64,000 nt of DNA from Epilithonimonas zeae (GTDB lineage Bacteria > Bacteroidota > Bacteroidia > Flavobacteriales > Weeksellaceae). Below are positions 17,397 through 25,631 of this stretch, piece after piece. The DNA lies in NCBI RefSeq assembly GCF_023278365.1, contig NZ_CP075338.1:3472001-3536000 (forward strand), in the 5' to 3' direction. Numbering within the stretch: the first letter of the stretch is position 1; every line of letters begins with the position of its first letter. The translations under genes were made by a program, and so were the position numbers. The notes under the pieces are model-generated. The model did not search any database, was not told the DNA's origin, and saw only the letters and a program-made list of their open reading frames with translations.

Positions 17397-17867
17397 TTAA
17401 TTCTTTAATGCCACACTGAGCTGAGTCGAATTATGTATTATTGATTTTAAAATTTCATTATCAATCAAACCTTGCTGATAGAACAAAACCTTCGCTTGAG
17501 AATCAATCAAAACCCAAGTCGGATAAATAGGTTTTTGATTCCTCGAAAATTCCATCGCCAATTCGTGAATTCCAGAATTACCGTTCGAAATATACAGGTA
17601 AGTTTTGTCTAAGAATTCAATTTTCTCTTTTGTTTTTTCTGCATCAAAAATGATGAAGTGAATTTTCTCATTTAACAACTTTTCCAGTTCCAAATCTTTC
17701 TCCATCTGATGCATCTGAATTTTACAAACCGAACACCAGTTCGTTTTCATATAAATCAAAATAGGTTTGTCCGATTCCTCAGGCAAATTTTGGAATGAGT
17801 AAGTCTTCAATTCCTGAGAATTAAGAATTCCAAAACTCATCAATAATATAAAAGTGATTATTTTCAT
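17397..17867 (-). CDS. Periplasmic thioredoxin-fold protein
   Basis: This 156-residue protein starts at the ATG at 17867, which opens a signal peptide (MKIITFILLMSFGILNSQE). A thioredoxin-fold domain follows with redox motif WCSVC (C45 and C48) after ILIYMKTN. The cis-Pro region looks like KPIYPTWVLID. It probably oxidises or reduces cysteine proteins in the cell envelope. The last residues (NSTQLSV) are encoded by a copy of dispersed repeat R3 at 17411-17432, so the natural C-terminus has been replaced or extended. The TonB receptor with a Cys-x2-Cys plug lies just upstream on the same strand. Confidence 0.85.
   Translation of the reverse strand: MKIITFILLMSFGILNSQELKTYSFQNLPEESDKPILIYMKTNWCSVCKIQMHQMEKDLELEKLLNEKIHFIIFDAEKTKEKIEFLDKTYLYISNGNSGIHELAMEFSRNQKPIYPTWVLIDSQAKVLFYQQGLIDNEILKSIIHNSTQLSVALKN
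17411..17432 (-). repeat. Dispersed repeat R3 inside a coding 3' end
   Basis: CCACACTGAGCTGAGTCGAA matches the CACTGAGCGNAGTCGAA core of R3. It lies within the last codons of the thioredoxin-like gene. Confidence 0.75.
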
Positions 17868-18015
17868 TTGGATTATTTTTAACACTTTAGTCACTTAAGA
17901 ATAATCTTGATTTGCAGTAATAAGTTCAATTAAGACTAAATCGAAGATTTTCAAAACTAATGTGTTCTTATCTAACTTTTGTGGTTAGTAATTATAAACT
18001 TAAGTGTTAAATTAT

Positions 18016-20055
18016 TTATCTAATTTGATATCTAATTCCAATAAAACTTCTGATTCCCTGCATCGGCGCATAACCATAAGTTGTATCGAAAGTATAGCAG
18101 TATGGATTATTTGCGACATCATCAACCTGATTGTCAAAAGGGTCAAACGGTCTCAAAATTGGATTTTTTGGAATAAAATTTAAAAGATTTCTGATGCCTC
18201 CATAAACTTCAAAACCATTATCAAATTTCTTACTCAACTGAATATTCATCAACGTGAACCAAGGCGAATATTCTGGCCGAAAATCATTCGGAACAGTCGG
18301 CAAGCGCATCAGTCCATACAATTGTCCAGTCAAATCCAGTGTAAATTGATTCTTAAATTGATAAGTCAAATTGTAAGTTCCACTCCATTTTGGAGCGTGT
18401 AATTGCTGTGTTTTTTCATCATCATTTATAGAATAAACATCCATATAAGTCACACCAAACATCACTTGGAATGGTAGAGTCCAATTTGTACTCACATCAG
18501 CCGAAATTCCTCTGGATATAGCGTGTCCCAATAGATTGTTATAAATGATTTTATCCGGCTCAGAATCAAAATCACCAATGATCTTGTTGGTGAAATATGA
18601 GTAAAAACCATTGATATCCACATTGATGAAATAATTATTGACAGGGATTTTCATCAGATAACTAAGATTCGTATTCAATGATTTTTCAGGTTTCAAATCT
18701 TCTTTGATAATGACTTCGCGCGATCCAGTCAGCGCTGCGTGGTCTTCTGTAAAAAGATTTACTACACGGAAACCTGTCCCGAAACTTAACCTCAAAGTAT
18801 TGTATGGATTGGGCTCAAATTTCCAAGCCAGTCTCGGCGAGTGCACAGATTTGTGAATCTTATGATAATCGTATCTATAACCTAAAAGCAACGTATTTTT
18901 GTCATTAATTTCCCACTCATCTTCCAAATAAATGCCTGTAATCGGAGATTTCATAGGTTGATTTTGTCCTGAAGAATTGGCGGTTCCAGGCGTATTGTCA
19001 TCGTAGAAATTTGATTTATAGCTGATTCCCGATTTCAGGCTATGTTTTCCCAATTGCTTTTCCCAATTCAGTTGCAGAAACAAAACTTTCTGAGTTGCCA
19101 TATAAGGCGTGTTGCCATAAAATGAATTTTGGTCGTGATAATTGTAAGAATATTGAAGCAAAAATTTTTCCTTTGTCGGCAATTGATAAATCCCAAATAA
19201 CTCAAATCTATTGGTGTAAATACTTTCGCCGTAAACATCATCAGAACCTCGGTTTTCTTTTTTCCATTGCATTTCTCCACCGAATCTATCCTCATAAAAA
19301 TATCTCAAAGCAAAACTTGCTAATCGGTTTTCCTTTCTTTTAAAATTCCACTTGTTGAAAATTGAGATTCTGTTTTGCAAAGCAGTGTCTGTAAAATTGT
19401 CTTTATTCTGATCAATTCTGTTTCCGAAATAAAAATAATTGATACTCAATAAACTCGAAAAATTCTTATTGTCAATTACTTTTTTCGCAATATCAAGATT
19501 TATTTCACCTTGATTTCCTGTCATTACATCTGTTGAGAAATTCGGCGCTTGCAATGCGTTTTTTGTGATAATATTTATTACGCCACCCATTGCTTCCGAA
19601 CCGAAAATCGAAGAAGCCGGCCCTTTTGTGATTTCGATTCTGTCAATCAGACTATTTGGGATTCCGCTTAAGCCATACACTGTTGAAAGCGAACTTACGA
19701 TGGGCATTCCGTCGATCAAAATCATCGTGTAAGCGCCTTCCAGACCATTAATGTGAATGTCGCCCGTATTACAAACCGAACAATTAAGTTGAGGTTTCAC
19801 CCCGTTTACCATCGCAATGGCTTCAAAAACGTTGGGTGTTGGATTCTTTCTGAAAAATTGTTGCGAATAAACATCCGTCGAAATCGGACTGTTTAATTTC
19901 TTCACAGAAAACTGAGTTATCGTGACTTCATCAATATTATTTTGATTTTTAACAGAATCAGCCATATTGGTTTTTACAGAATCAATTTTGATAGAATCTG
20001 TCTGAGCAAAAATTAAACTCGAAAAAAGTAAAAGCGAAAGAATAAATAATTTCAT
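18016..20055 (-). CDS. TonB-dependent outer-membrane receptor
   Basis: This 679-residue receptor starts at the ATG at 20055, giving a signal peptide (MKLFILSLLLFSSLIFAQ). It has no N-terminal carboxypeptidase-like domain. The plug domain (about 60-175) contains GLEGAYTMILIDGMP and ITKGPASSIFGSEAMGGVINI. A 22-strand barrel follows, with the C-terminal strand ending IGIRYQIR. The plug carries an unusual Cys pair, NCSVCNTGD, just before the strand that faces the extracellular ligand pocket. Nothing here fixes the substrate. CirA/BtuB/FecA-like metal complexes are the usual cargo for this architecture. A thioredoxin-like gene follows 148 bases downstream. Confidence 0.92.
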   Translation of the reverse strand: MKLFILSLLLFSSLIFAQTDSIKIDSVKTNMADSVKNQNNIDEVTITQFSVKKLNSPISTDVYSQQFFRKNPTPNVFEAIAMVNGVKPQLNCSVCNTGDIHINGLEGAYTMILIDGMPIVSSLSTVYGLSGIPNSLIDRIEITKGPASSIFGSEAMGGVINIITKNALQAPNFSTDVMTGNQGEINLDIAKKVIDNKNFSSLLSINYFYFGNRIDQNKDNFTDTALQNRISIFNKWNFKRKENRLASFALRYFYEDRFGGEMQWKKENRGSDDVYGESIYTNRFELFGIYQLPTKEKFLLQYSYNYHDQNSFYGNTPYMATQKVLFLQLNWEKQLGKHSLKSGISYKSNFYDDNTPGTANSSGQNQPMKSPITGIYLEDEWEINDKNTLLLGYRYDYHKIHKSVHSPRLAWKFEPNPYNTLRLSFGTGFRVVNLFTEDHAALTGSREVIIKEDLKPEKSLNTNLSYLMKIPVNNYFINVDINGFYSYFTNKIIGDFDSEPDKIIYNNLLGHAISRGISADVSTNWTLPFQVMFGVTYMDVYSINDDEKTQQLHAPKWSGTYNLTYQFKNQFTLDLTGQLYGLMRLPTVPNDFRPEYSPWFTLMNIQLSKKFDNGFEVYGGIRNLLNFIPKNPILRPFDPFDNQVDDVANNPYCYTFDTTYGYAPMQGIRSFIGIRYQIR

Positions 20056-20131
20056 TAAAACAAAAATGTTAGACAAAGCTAACAATTTTATTTTAAAATT
20101 AAAATTTTGAAGAAAAATAAATTTTGAACAT

Positions 20132-20163
20132 AAAAAAACTCACCAAAAAAATTGATGAGTTTG
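20132..20163 (-). terminator. Terminator of the Bax-inhibitor-1 gene
   Basis: On the minus strand AAACTCATC / GGTGAGTTT (9 bp, one G-U) is followed by seven T. Confidence 0.82.
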
Positions 20164-20196
20164 TATTATTTATATCAGTTTCTTATACTTTCTATA

Positions 20197-20880
20197 CTAA
20201 TCTCTTCTGCTCAAAAATATTCTCAAAATATACCAGAACAAAAGCATTATCGATGAGAACATTTGCAAAGCTGCACCAACATATTGCCCTTTTGTGTAAA
20301 CATTTTTGATGTTATAAGTCTCATAAAGAATACTCGCGCTCGCCAATCCAACCATCGCAAGAGAGAACCAAAGTCCTAAATTGAAACCAAAAATAGCACC
20401 CACAACAATAACGCCTAGTGCTACAAAACCGCCAATGACGATAATGTTTCTCAGGAAAGAAAAATCTTTATTAGTAAAAAACACTGTTGCTGTCAATCCG
20501 GCAAACATAAAAAGGGTTACCAAAGCCGCTTGTGTGATGATTTGTGGTGCATACAAACTTGCGATTCCTAACATCGGCAAGAAAATCACGGCTTCTATCA
20601 AAACAAACAGTCCCAATCCCAAATATTGCGTGTTTTTGGATACAGAAAAGGATAATTTTGTTGCCAGCATAGACACCATCCAAAAAATCCCAATCACGGC
20701 AAGCCAAATATATTTTCCCGTCATCAAAGACAAAATCGTTTCCAACGGAATCGTCTGTAACAACAAATATTCCACCGCTCCAAACGCCAAAATAGCGACT
20801 GCTACGTGCATATATGTTTTCCTGTAAAATTCTGCTCTTTCGATTTCTGACAACTGAGAAACCATTAATGAATCATTCAT
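20197..20880 (-). CDS. Bax inhibitor-1/YccA family membrane protein
   Basis: This 227-residue protein starts at the ATG at 20880 (MNDSLMVSQLSEIERAEFYRKTY). It has seven hydrophobic helices, consistent with the BI-1/TMBIM family: LFVLIEAVIFLPMLGIASLY, and TQAALVTLFMFAGLTATVFFT in the fourth/fifth helix region. Bacterial BI-1 proteins are pH-dependent calcium leak channels or interact with FtsH; the specific role here is unknown. The N-terminal hydrophilic tail is helical. It is monocistronic, with a terminator downstream and a repeat-rich region upstream. Confidence 0.88.
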   Translation of the reverse strand: MNDSLMVSQLSEIERAEFYRKTYMHVAVAILAFGAVEYLLLQTIPLETILSLMTGKYIWLAVIGIFWMVSMLATKLSFSVSKNTQYLGLGLFVLIEAVIFLPMLGIASLYAPQIITQAALVTLFMFAGLTATVFFTNKDFSFLRNIIVIGGFVALGVIVVGAIFGFNLGLWFSLAMVGLASASILYETYNIKNVYTKGQYVGAALQMFSSIMLLFWYILRIFLSRRD

Positions 20881-20962
20881 CTGTACTAATTTTAATATTC
20901 TCAAAGATAACATTTTCTATTAAAAACGAATCTTAAGGATTTCATAATTCTTTTTGACAAAA

Positions 20963-21090
20963 TTTTTAGGAGCCGGGAACCTGCTGTCCGCTATATCTTT
21001 TTTGTCATTGCGAACGGAGTGAAGCAATCTGTTCAACATTATACAATCGCAATGATAAAAAAGGATGCCGCTACCATCAGAGCTAAGGGC
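20963..21090 (+). repeat. Dispersed repeat R2, copy 2
   Basis: It shares AGGAGCCGGGAACCTGCTGT and the final ACCATCAG.GCTA with the copy at 4801-4912, but the interior differs. The interior holds TCATTGCGAACGGAGTGAAG and ATCGCAATGA segments that can pair with each other. It lies in the 587-base gap before hmgA. Confidence 0.75.
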
Positions 21091-21189
21091 ATTCAGCATC
21101 AAAACAACATTCAGATAAAAATGCAATATTGTTTTTCCGTAGGAACCAGACTGTTGAGTTTCCTTTGGAATAACAAAGTTTGTATTTAA

Positions 21190-21416
21190 TTCTTTGCTGA
21201 GCGAAGCGCCTCTATTAGCCTTAAAATGTTTTCAATAATTAGTAAAAATCTTTGCACAGTTTACGTTGAAAATCATAACATAGTATTTTCAATTTAATTT
21301 CAAATCTGCAAAATCTGCTTCATCACCGAGATATTCAAAATCTTTCCTAAGCGCCTTTTTGAATCATAAAATGTTTTCAATAATTAATAAAAATCTTTGC
21401 GCTCTTTGCGTTCAAA
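21190..21416 (+). repeat. Two tandem-like copies of dispersed repeat R4
   Basis: Two degenerate copies share TTAAAATGTTTTCAATAATT-AGTAAAAATCTTTGC (about 21230-21268) and the matching 21366-21410 segment. The second ends CTCTTTGCGTT. R4 also occurs upstream of the Smr, esterase and Mrr genes. The copies are separated by about 100 bases that carry CAAATCTGCAAAATCTGC. Confidence 0.6.
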
Positions 21417-21467
21417 TCAAAGTATCAGAAAAAAATATTACATTTGAGAAAAGCCAAATCTAATAAA

Positions 21468-22619
21468 ATGAGATACGTTCAGCTGGGGAAAGTTCCTCAA
21501 AAAAGACACACGATTTTTAAGTCAGAAGATGACCAGTTCTACTACGAGCAACTCTTTGGGACTGAAGGTTTTCACGGGATTGCATCGTTGCTTTATCATA
21601 CACATCGTCCAACTCAAATCAAATCGATTGGCAATATAAAAGACGTTACACCAAAAATTGCGGTGGAAAAAAACGTCACGCCTAGAATGATAAAAGGTGC
21701 AAAAGTGACCCCTGAAGACGATTTTTTGGAAAGTCGAAAGGTTTTGATGCTAAACAACGACTTGAAAATGGGTTTGGCAAAACCAAGAAAATCGACCGAT
21801 TATTTCTATAAAAACGCAGAATGCGACGAATTACTTTTCGTTCACGAAGGAAAAGGTGTTTTGAAAACCATGCTCGGTAATATCGATTTCTCCGTCGGAG
21901 ATTATCTTATCATTCCGAGAGGAACAATTTATCAGCTGGAATTGGAAACCGAACAAAATGTCTTTTTTTTCATAGAAGCGCATTCGCCGATTTACACGCC
22001 TAGACGTTACCGAAACGAGTTTGGACAATTGCTTGAACATTCGCCATTTTGTGAGCGTGATATTATTCCACCAACTTTTGTAGAACCGAAAAATGAGAAA
22101 GGCGATTTTCTGATCAAAGTCAAAAAAGAAAATCAAATTACGGATTTCGTTTATGCTACACATCCATTTGATGTCGTCGGTTGGGATGGTTATTTTTATC
22201 CGTATAAATTCAATATCAAAAATTTTGAACCAATTACCGGTCGAGTTCATCAACCGCCTCCGGTTCATCAGAATTTTGAGGCACATAATTTTGTCGTTTG
22301 CTCATTCTGCGCAAGAATGTATGATTATCATCCGCAAGCCATTCCGGCACCTTATAATCATTCCAATATCGATTCCGATGAGGTTTTGTTTTATACGGAA
22401 GGTGATTTTATGAGCAGAAATCACGTTGATTTGATGGATTTTTCACTCCATCCAGGAGGAATTGTTCACGGTCCGCATCCCGGCGCAATGGAAAGAAGCA
22501 TCGGTAAAAAGTTCACAGATGAATATGCGGTGATGGTTGACCCATTCCGGCCATTGAAATTGACTGAAGAAGCGATAAAAGTGGAAGACCCGAGTTATAA
22601 AACGAGTTGGTTGGAGTAA
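21468..22619 (+). CDS. hmgA: Homogentisate 1,2-dioxygenase
   Basis: This 383-residue cupin-type iron dioxygenase opens the homogentisate ring to maleylacetoacetate in tyrosine/phenylalanine catabolism. It is recognised by MRYVQLGKVPQKRHT, YHTHRPTQIKSIG, a first cupin with GDYLIIPRGTIYQLE, the Fe-site region PYNHSNIDSDEVLFYTEG and the C-terminal HPGGIVHGPHPGAME. I use the ATG at 21468, directly before the conserved MRYVQLGK; an upstream TTG at 21444 is also open. hpd and fahA are encoded about 3 kb downstream on the same strand, together covering three steps of the pathway. No maleylacetoacetate isomerase gene is visible in the window. Confidence 0.95.
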   Translation: MRYVQLGKVPQKRHTIFKSEDDQFYYEQLFGTEGFHGIASLLYHTHRPTQIKSIGNIKDVTPKIAVEKNVTPRMIKGAKVTPEDDFLESRKVLMLNNDLKMGLAKPRKSTDYFYKNAECDELLFVHEGKGVLKTMLGNIDFSVGDYLIIPRGTIYQLELETEQNVFFFIEAHSPIYTPRRYRNEFGQLLEHSPFCERDIIPPTFVEPKNEKGDFLIKVKKENQITDFVYATHPFDVVGWDGYFYPYKFNIKNFEPITGRVHQPPPVHQNFEAHNFVVCSFCARMYDYHPQAIPAPYNHSNIDSDEVLFYTEGDFMSRNHVDLMDFSLHPGGIVHGPHPGAMERSIGKKFTDEYAVMVDPFRPLKLTEEAIKVEDPSYKTSWLE

Positions 22620-22628
22620 CTTAAAAAT

Positions 22629-22656
22629 AAAAAGCTAACATATATGTTAGCTTTTT
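22629..22656. terminator. Bidirectional terminator
   Basis: AAAAAGCTAACA-TATA-TGTTAGCTTTTT is a perfect 12-bp stem between the convergent hmgA gene and a small membrane-protein gene. Confidence 0.9.
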
Positions 22657-22670
22657 GTTTGCAATACTTT

Positions 22671-22961
22671 CTAACTTCCGGAAAACGGACTCCCAAAAAT
22701 CCCAACTGCCAATTCTGCCCAAACTAAAACTAATAAAGCAAGAATGCCAACAACTAGAATCAGCCTTGATTTTAAAGTTTTAATTTTTTTCAGAACAAAA
22801 TCGATAGTAAAAACTGTCGCAAATAAAAGAATTCCCATTATTAGAAAATCGGAGAAAGCCCAATTGACTTCTTTGGTAAACTGCATTGCAATCAGCGGAA
22901 TACTTAATATTACAAATGGAATCGAGTAGAGTAAAATACTTCTTTGGTGTTGTATGATCAT
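22671..22961 (-). CDS. Small three-helix membrane protein
   Basis: This 96-residue protein has three hydrophobic helices (about 10-27, 37-55, 67-88) and ends ELAVGIFGSPFSGS. I recall this ending in a widespread Bacteroidota family of unknown function. No catalytic residue stands out. It is convergent to hmgA and probably monocistronic. Confidence 0.65.
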   Translation of the reverse strand: MIIQHQRSILLYSIPFVILSIPLIAMQFTKEVNWAFSDFLIMGILLFATVFTIDFVLKKIKTLKSRLILVVGILALLVLVWAELAVGIFGSPFSGS

Positions 22962-23130
22962 AATTTATGGGTTTTAATTTTTGTAAAGAACTTTGAATTA
23001 CAAAGTAAATAAATTTTGTTTGAATTTTGGAGATTAATTTCACGAAAATTTAAAAAAAACTTTTCATTCTGTTGAAATATGACTTTTAACCAAACTGATA
23101 ACGCTCATTTTTTTGTTTATCTTTAGAAAG

Positions 23131-23138
23131 TAAATTTG
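23131..23138 (+). promoter_or_regulatory. -7 element (TAAATTTG) of the CoA-transferase gene
   Basis: It matches TAnnTTTG 16 bases before the ATG. The candidate TTTG upstream is spaced about 15 bases instead of 19, so the -33 part is uncertain. Confidence 0.5.
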
Positions 23139-23154
23139 TAAAAAATAACTCGTT

Positions 23155-24426
23155 ATGGTCAATTATGTTAGTTCAGAAGAAGCCGTTTCAATTATAAAAA
23201 GCGGTGACAGGATTTTTGGACACGGAAGCGCATGTACGCCTAATCTTTTGTATGATGAATTAGCAATACAATCTTCCCGTTTGAGCAATGTGGAAATGGT
23301 TTCTATCACGCAACAGGGCAATGTTGAAATTGCAAAACCTCAATATAAAGATAATTTTTATGTCAATTCACTATTCACCTCCACACCGGTTCGTGAAGCT
23401 GTGAATGGTGAAAATGGTGACTATGTTCCTATTTTTTTGAGTGAAATCCCCATTCTTTTCAAAAACGGAATTCTGCCAATTGATGTGGCTTTGATAACAG
23501 TTTCTCCACCAGATAGTCACGGATATTGTACTTTGGGAACTTCCGTGGATGTGGCGAGAAGTGCGATTGACACCGCTAAAAAAATCATCGCAATCGTCAA
23601 TCCAAAAATGCCAAGAACACACGGCGATGGAATGATTCACATCAACAGAATCGAGAAATTGGTTTGGAGTGAAGAGGATCTTTTGACGATTGATTATGGT
23701 TCAAAAGTTGGTGCTGAAGAAATGCTGATTGGAAAACATGTTGCAGAATTGATTGATGATAAAGCCACTTTGCAAATGGGAATCGGAACTATTCCGGATG
23801 CGGTTTTGAAGTGCTTGGGCAATCATAAAGACCTTGGCGTTCATACAGAAATGTTGAGTGATGGCGTGATTGATTTGATTAAAAATGATATCATTAACAA
23901 TAAATATAAAGGAACACATACCAACAGAACGATTACCAGTTTTTGTTTTGGAACCAGAAAATTGTATGACTTTGTAGATGATAATCCGTCGATTGCTTTT
24001 ATGGATGTTCAGCACGTTAATTTCCCGATTAACATTATGAAAAACAAGAAAATGCACGCTATCAATTCAGCAATCGAGATTGATTTGACAGGTCAGGTTT
24101 GTGCAGATTCTATCGGAACTTATCAGTTCAGCGGAATTGGCGGGCAAATGGATTTTATGCGTGGCGCCGCGTTGAGTGAAGGAGGAAAACCAATTATGGC
24201 TTTATCTTCCAGAACCAAAAAGGGTGTTCCGAGAATTGTTCCTTTCCTGAAACAAGGTGCTGGCGTTGTAACTACCAGAGGTCATATTCATTATGTTGTT
24301 ACGGAATTTGGAACGGCTTATCTCTACGGTAAAAATCTCCGTCAAAGAGCAAAGGCTTTAATCGAGATTTCTCATCCGGATGATAGAGAGATGTTGGACA
24401 GAGCAGCATACGAAAGATTTAAATAA
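23155..24426 (+). CDS. Acetyl-CoA hydrolase/transferase family CoA transferase
   Basis: This 423-residue family-I CoA transferase (Cat1/4-hydroxybutyrate CoA-transferase group) has the N-terminal GHGSACTPNLL, a middle PPDSHGYCTLG segment and the predicted catalytic glutamate E232 in GVHTEMLSDG. FSGIGGQMDFMRGA and a C-terminal GRGH-like TTRGHIHYVVTEFG follow. It moves CoA between acetyl-CoA or succinyl-CoA and short organic acids. Its place between hmgA and hpd suggests it could help activate acetate or acetoacetate from tyrosine breakdown, but acetate handling in general metabolism is equally possible. A -7 box lies just upstream and a terminator follows. Confidence 0.88.
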   Translation: MVNYVSSEEAVSIIKSGDRIFGHGSACTPNLLYDELAIQSSRLSNVEMVSITQQGNVEIAKPQYKDNFYVNSLFTSTPVREAVNGENGDYVPIFLSEIPILFKNGILPIDVALITVSPPDSHGYCTLGTSVDVARSAIDTAKKIIAIVNPKMPRTHGDGMIHINRIEKLVWSEEDLLTIDYGSKVGAEEMLIGKHVAELIDDKATLQMGIGTIPDAVLKCLGNHKDLGVHTEMLSDGVIDLIKNDIINNKYKGTHTNRTITSFCFGTRKLYDFVDDNPSIAFMDVQHVNFPINIMKNKKMHAINSAIEIDLTGQVCADSIGTYQFSGIGGQMDFMRGAALSEGGKPIMALSSRTKKGVPRIVPFLKQGAGVVTTRGHIHYVVTEFGTAYLYGKNLRQRAKALIEISHPDDREMLDRAAYERFK

Positions 24427-24443
24427 AAATAATTTTGTTATTG

Positions 24444-24469
24444 AAAAGCCTTTGAATAAAGGCTTTTTT
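24444..24469 (+). terminator. Terminator of the CoA-transferase gene
   Basis: AAAGCCTTT-GAAT-AAAGGCTTT followed by a T run, 18 bases after the stop codon. Confidence 0.87.
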
Positions 24470-24497
24470 GTATATTTGAGATTATAACAATATCTGA

Positions 24498-25292
24498 TTG
24501 AAATCGATTTACAACTTAATAAAGGAAGAAGTACGAGGGCATTCTATCGTAAAAAACTCTATTTTGGCGGATTCAAATCCTTGGAAAAGAAGTCATTATG
24601 TTATTCTGGCCGAAGTGATTAAAGAAGAGTTGGCTCAAAAAGAAGAGCTTCAGAACGAGAAAAAATTCGAGTTAGGAACCAGTATTTCTCACATCACATT
24701 GCAGCGTTTTTTCGAGAGCGATTATGATTATAAAACGCACAATGATTTGCGCTTTCTCAAAACATTAGACAAGATCTGTATTTTTCTGGGTTTCAAGGAT
24801 CTTAACTCCTTTGTAAAAAAAGCAAAGGGCGATAAAGTATATAATGAGTCTTGGCTTGAGAAAGATTTTGCGAAAGATATTGTTTATAAATACTGTAAAA
24901 AAAATTTCGAGTTTTTCAAACTTTTTCCAGAATTACGTTTGAATGTTTTCGAAGATTTAATTTTTCCAGAATCTCCTTTTATAGAAAGAATAAGAAGTTA
25001 TAGCTCACAGCTTTGTGATAATGGACTGAAGCTTTTTACCAATAATAACCGATCGAATTTTGAAATTTTTGATATCGAGATTGTATCCGAACAAGACGAA
25101 ATGATTGTGGTAAAAACACAGGAATTTTGGAATCTTGTTTTCGTTGTGGAAAATACAGATGAAGAATATATTATTAATGAGCTGGATGCACAAATCTATT
25201 TTATAAAAAAAATAGATAATACCTGGAAAATTTGGGATAATTATAATCCTAATTCTGGTCTTCTGAATAATTTGATACAAAAAAAGCCGTAA
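24498..25292 (+). CDS. Protein of unknown function, possible regulator
   Basis: This 264-residue cytoplasmic protein has no signal or membrane segment. The N-terminal 115 residues are helical and contain LGTSISHITLQRFFES (about 54-69), which has the look of a helix-turn-helix, followed by LKTLDKICIFLGFKDLNSFVKKA. The C-terminal half is a beta-rich domain with TQEFWNLVFVVENTDEEYIINEL and a WKIWDNYNP end that recalls the NTF2 fold. I do not recognise a family. The start is a TTG at 24498, 29 bases after the terminator of the previous gene. It may regulate the neighbouring catabolic genes, but this is only positional. Confidence 0.5.
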   Translation: MKSIYNLIKEEVRGHSIVKNSILADSNPWKRSHYVILAEVIKEELAQKEELQNEKKFELGTSISHITLQRFFESDYDYKTHNDLRFLKTLDKICIFLGFKDLNSFVKKAKGDKVYNESWLEKDFAKDIVYKYCKKNFEFFKLFPELRLNVFEDLIFPESPFIERIRSYSSQLCDNGLKLFTNNNRSNFEIFDIEIVSEQDEMIVVKTQEFWNLVFVVENTDEEYIINELDAQIYFIKKIDNTWKIWDNYNPNSGLLNNLIQKKP

Positions 25293-25556
25293 AGGACGGC
25301 TCAATCTTGCACTCGTGTTTCTAGAATACTAAGTATCTCTTAGACAAATTTAATAATTGAATTATGTTTTAATTGAACTTAAGTATACTTAAAATTACAT
25401 ATTATGTAATTCATAATTTTTTAAGATCTTTTTTGTTTTAATAATTAATAAAACTTGATTATTTGTAATGATAATATTTTATATTTTTAATATGAGATAG
25501 TAATTCGTAGTAAAATATTTAGGTGTGTAAATTGACTATTTTTTGAACAATTAAAC
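25293..25556. other. AT-rich intergenic stretch with two perfect palindromes
   Basis: No gene is seen. TTAAGTATACTTAA (25379-25392) and a 19-base palindrome with arms AATTACATA / TATGTAATT (25393-25411) abut each other. They may be operator sites or part of a weak terminator for the upstream gene. Confidence 0.5.
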
Positions 25557-25580
25557 ATAAACTAACAATCGTTAGTTTAT
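25557..25580 (+). promoter_or_regulatory. Palindromic operator-like site before hpd
   Basis: ATAAACTAAC-AATC-GTTAGTTTAT is a perfect 10-bp inverted repeat with a 4-base centre, 51 bases before the hpd ATG. AACTAACNNNNGTTAGTT-type dyads are typical of TetR-family binding sites. No T run follows, so it is not a terminator. Confidence 0.6.
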
Positions 25581-25631
25581 TTATAGAAAATGCTTATCTT
25601 GGCATCATTAGATATAAAAGTAAAAAGTAAA

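Noticed and set aside
25276-25300. AGCCGTAAAGGACGGCT hairpin at the end of the unknown gene at 24498
   Set aside because: It resembles a terminator only when read on the minus strand, where no gene ends; on the plus strand no T run follows.
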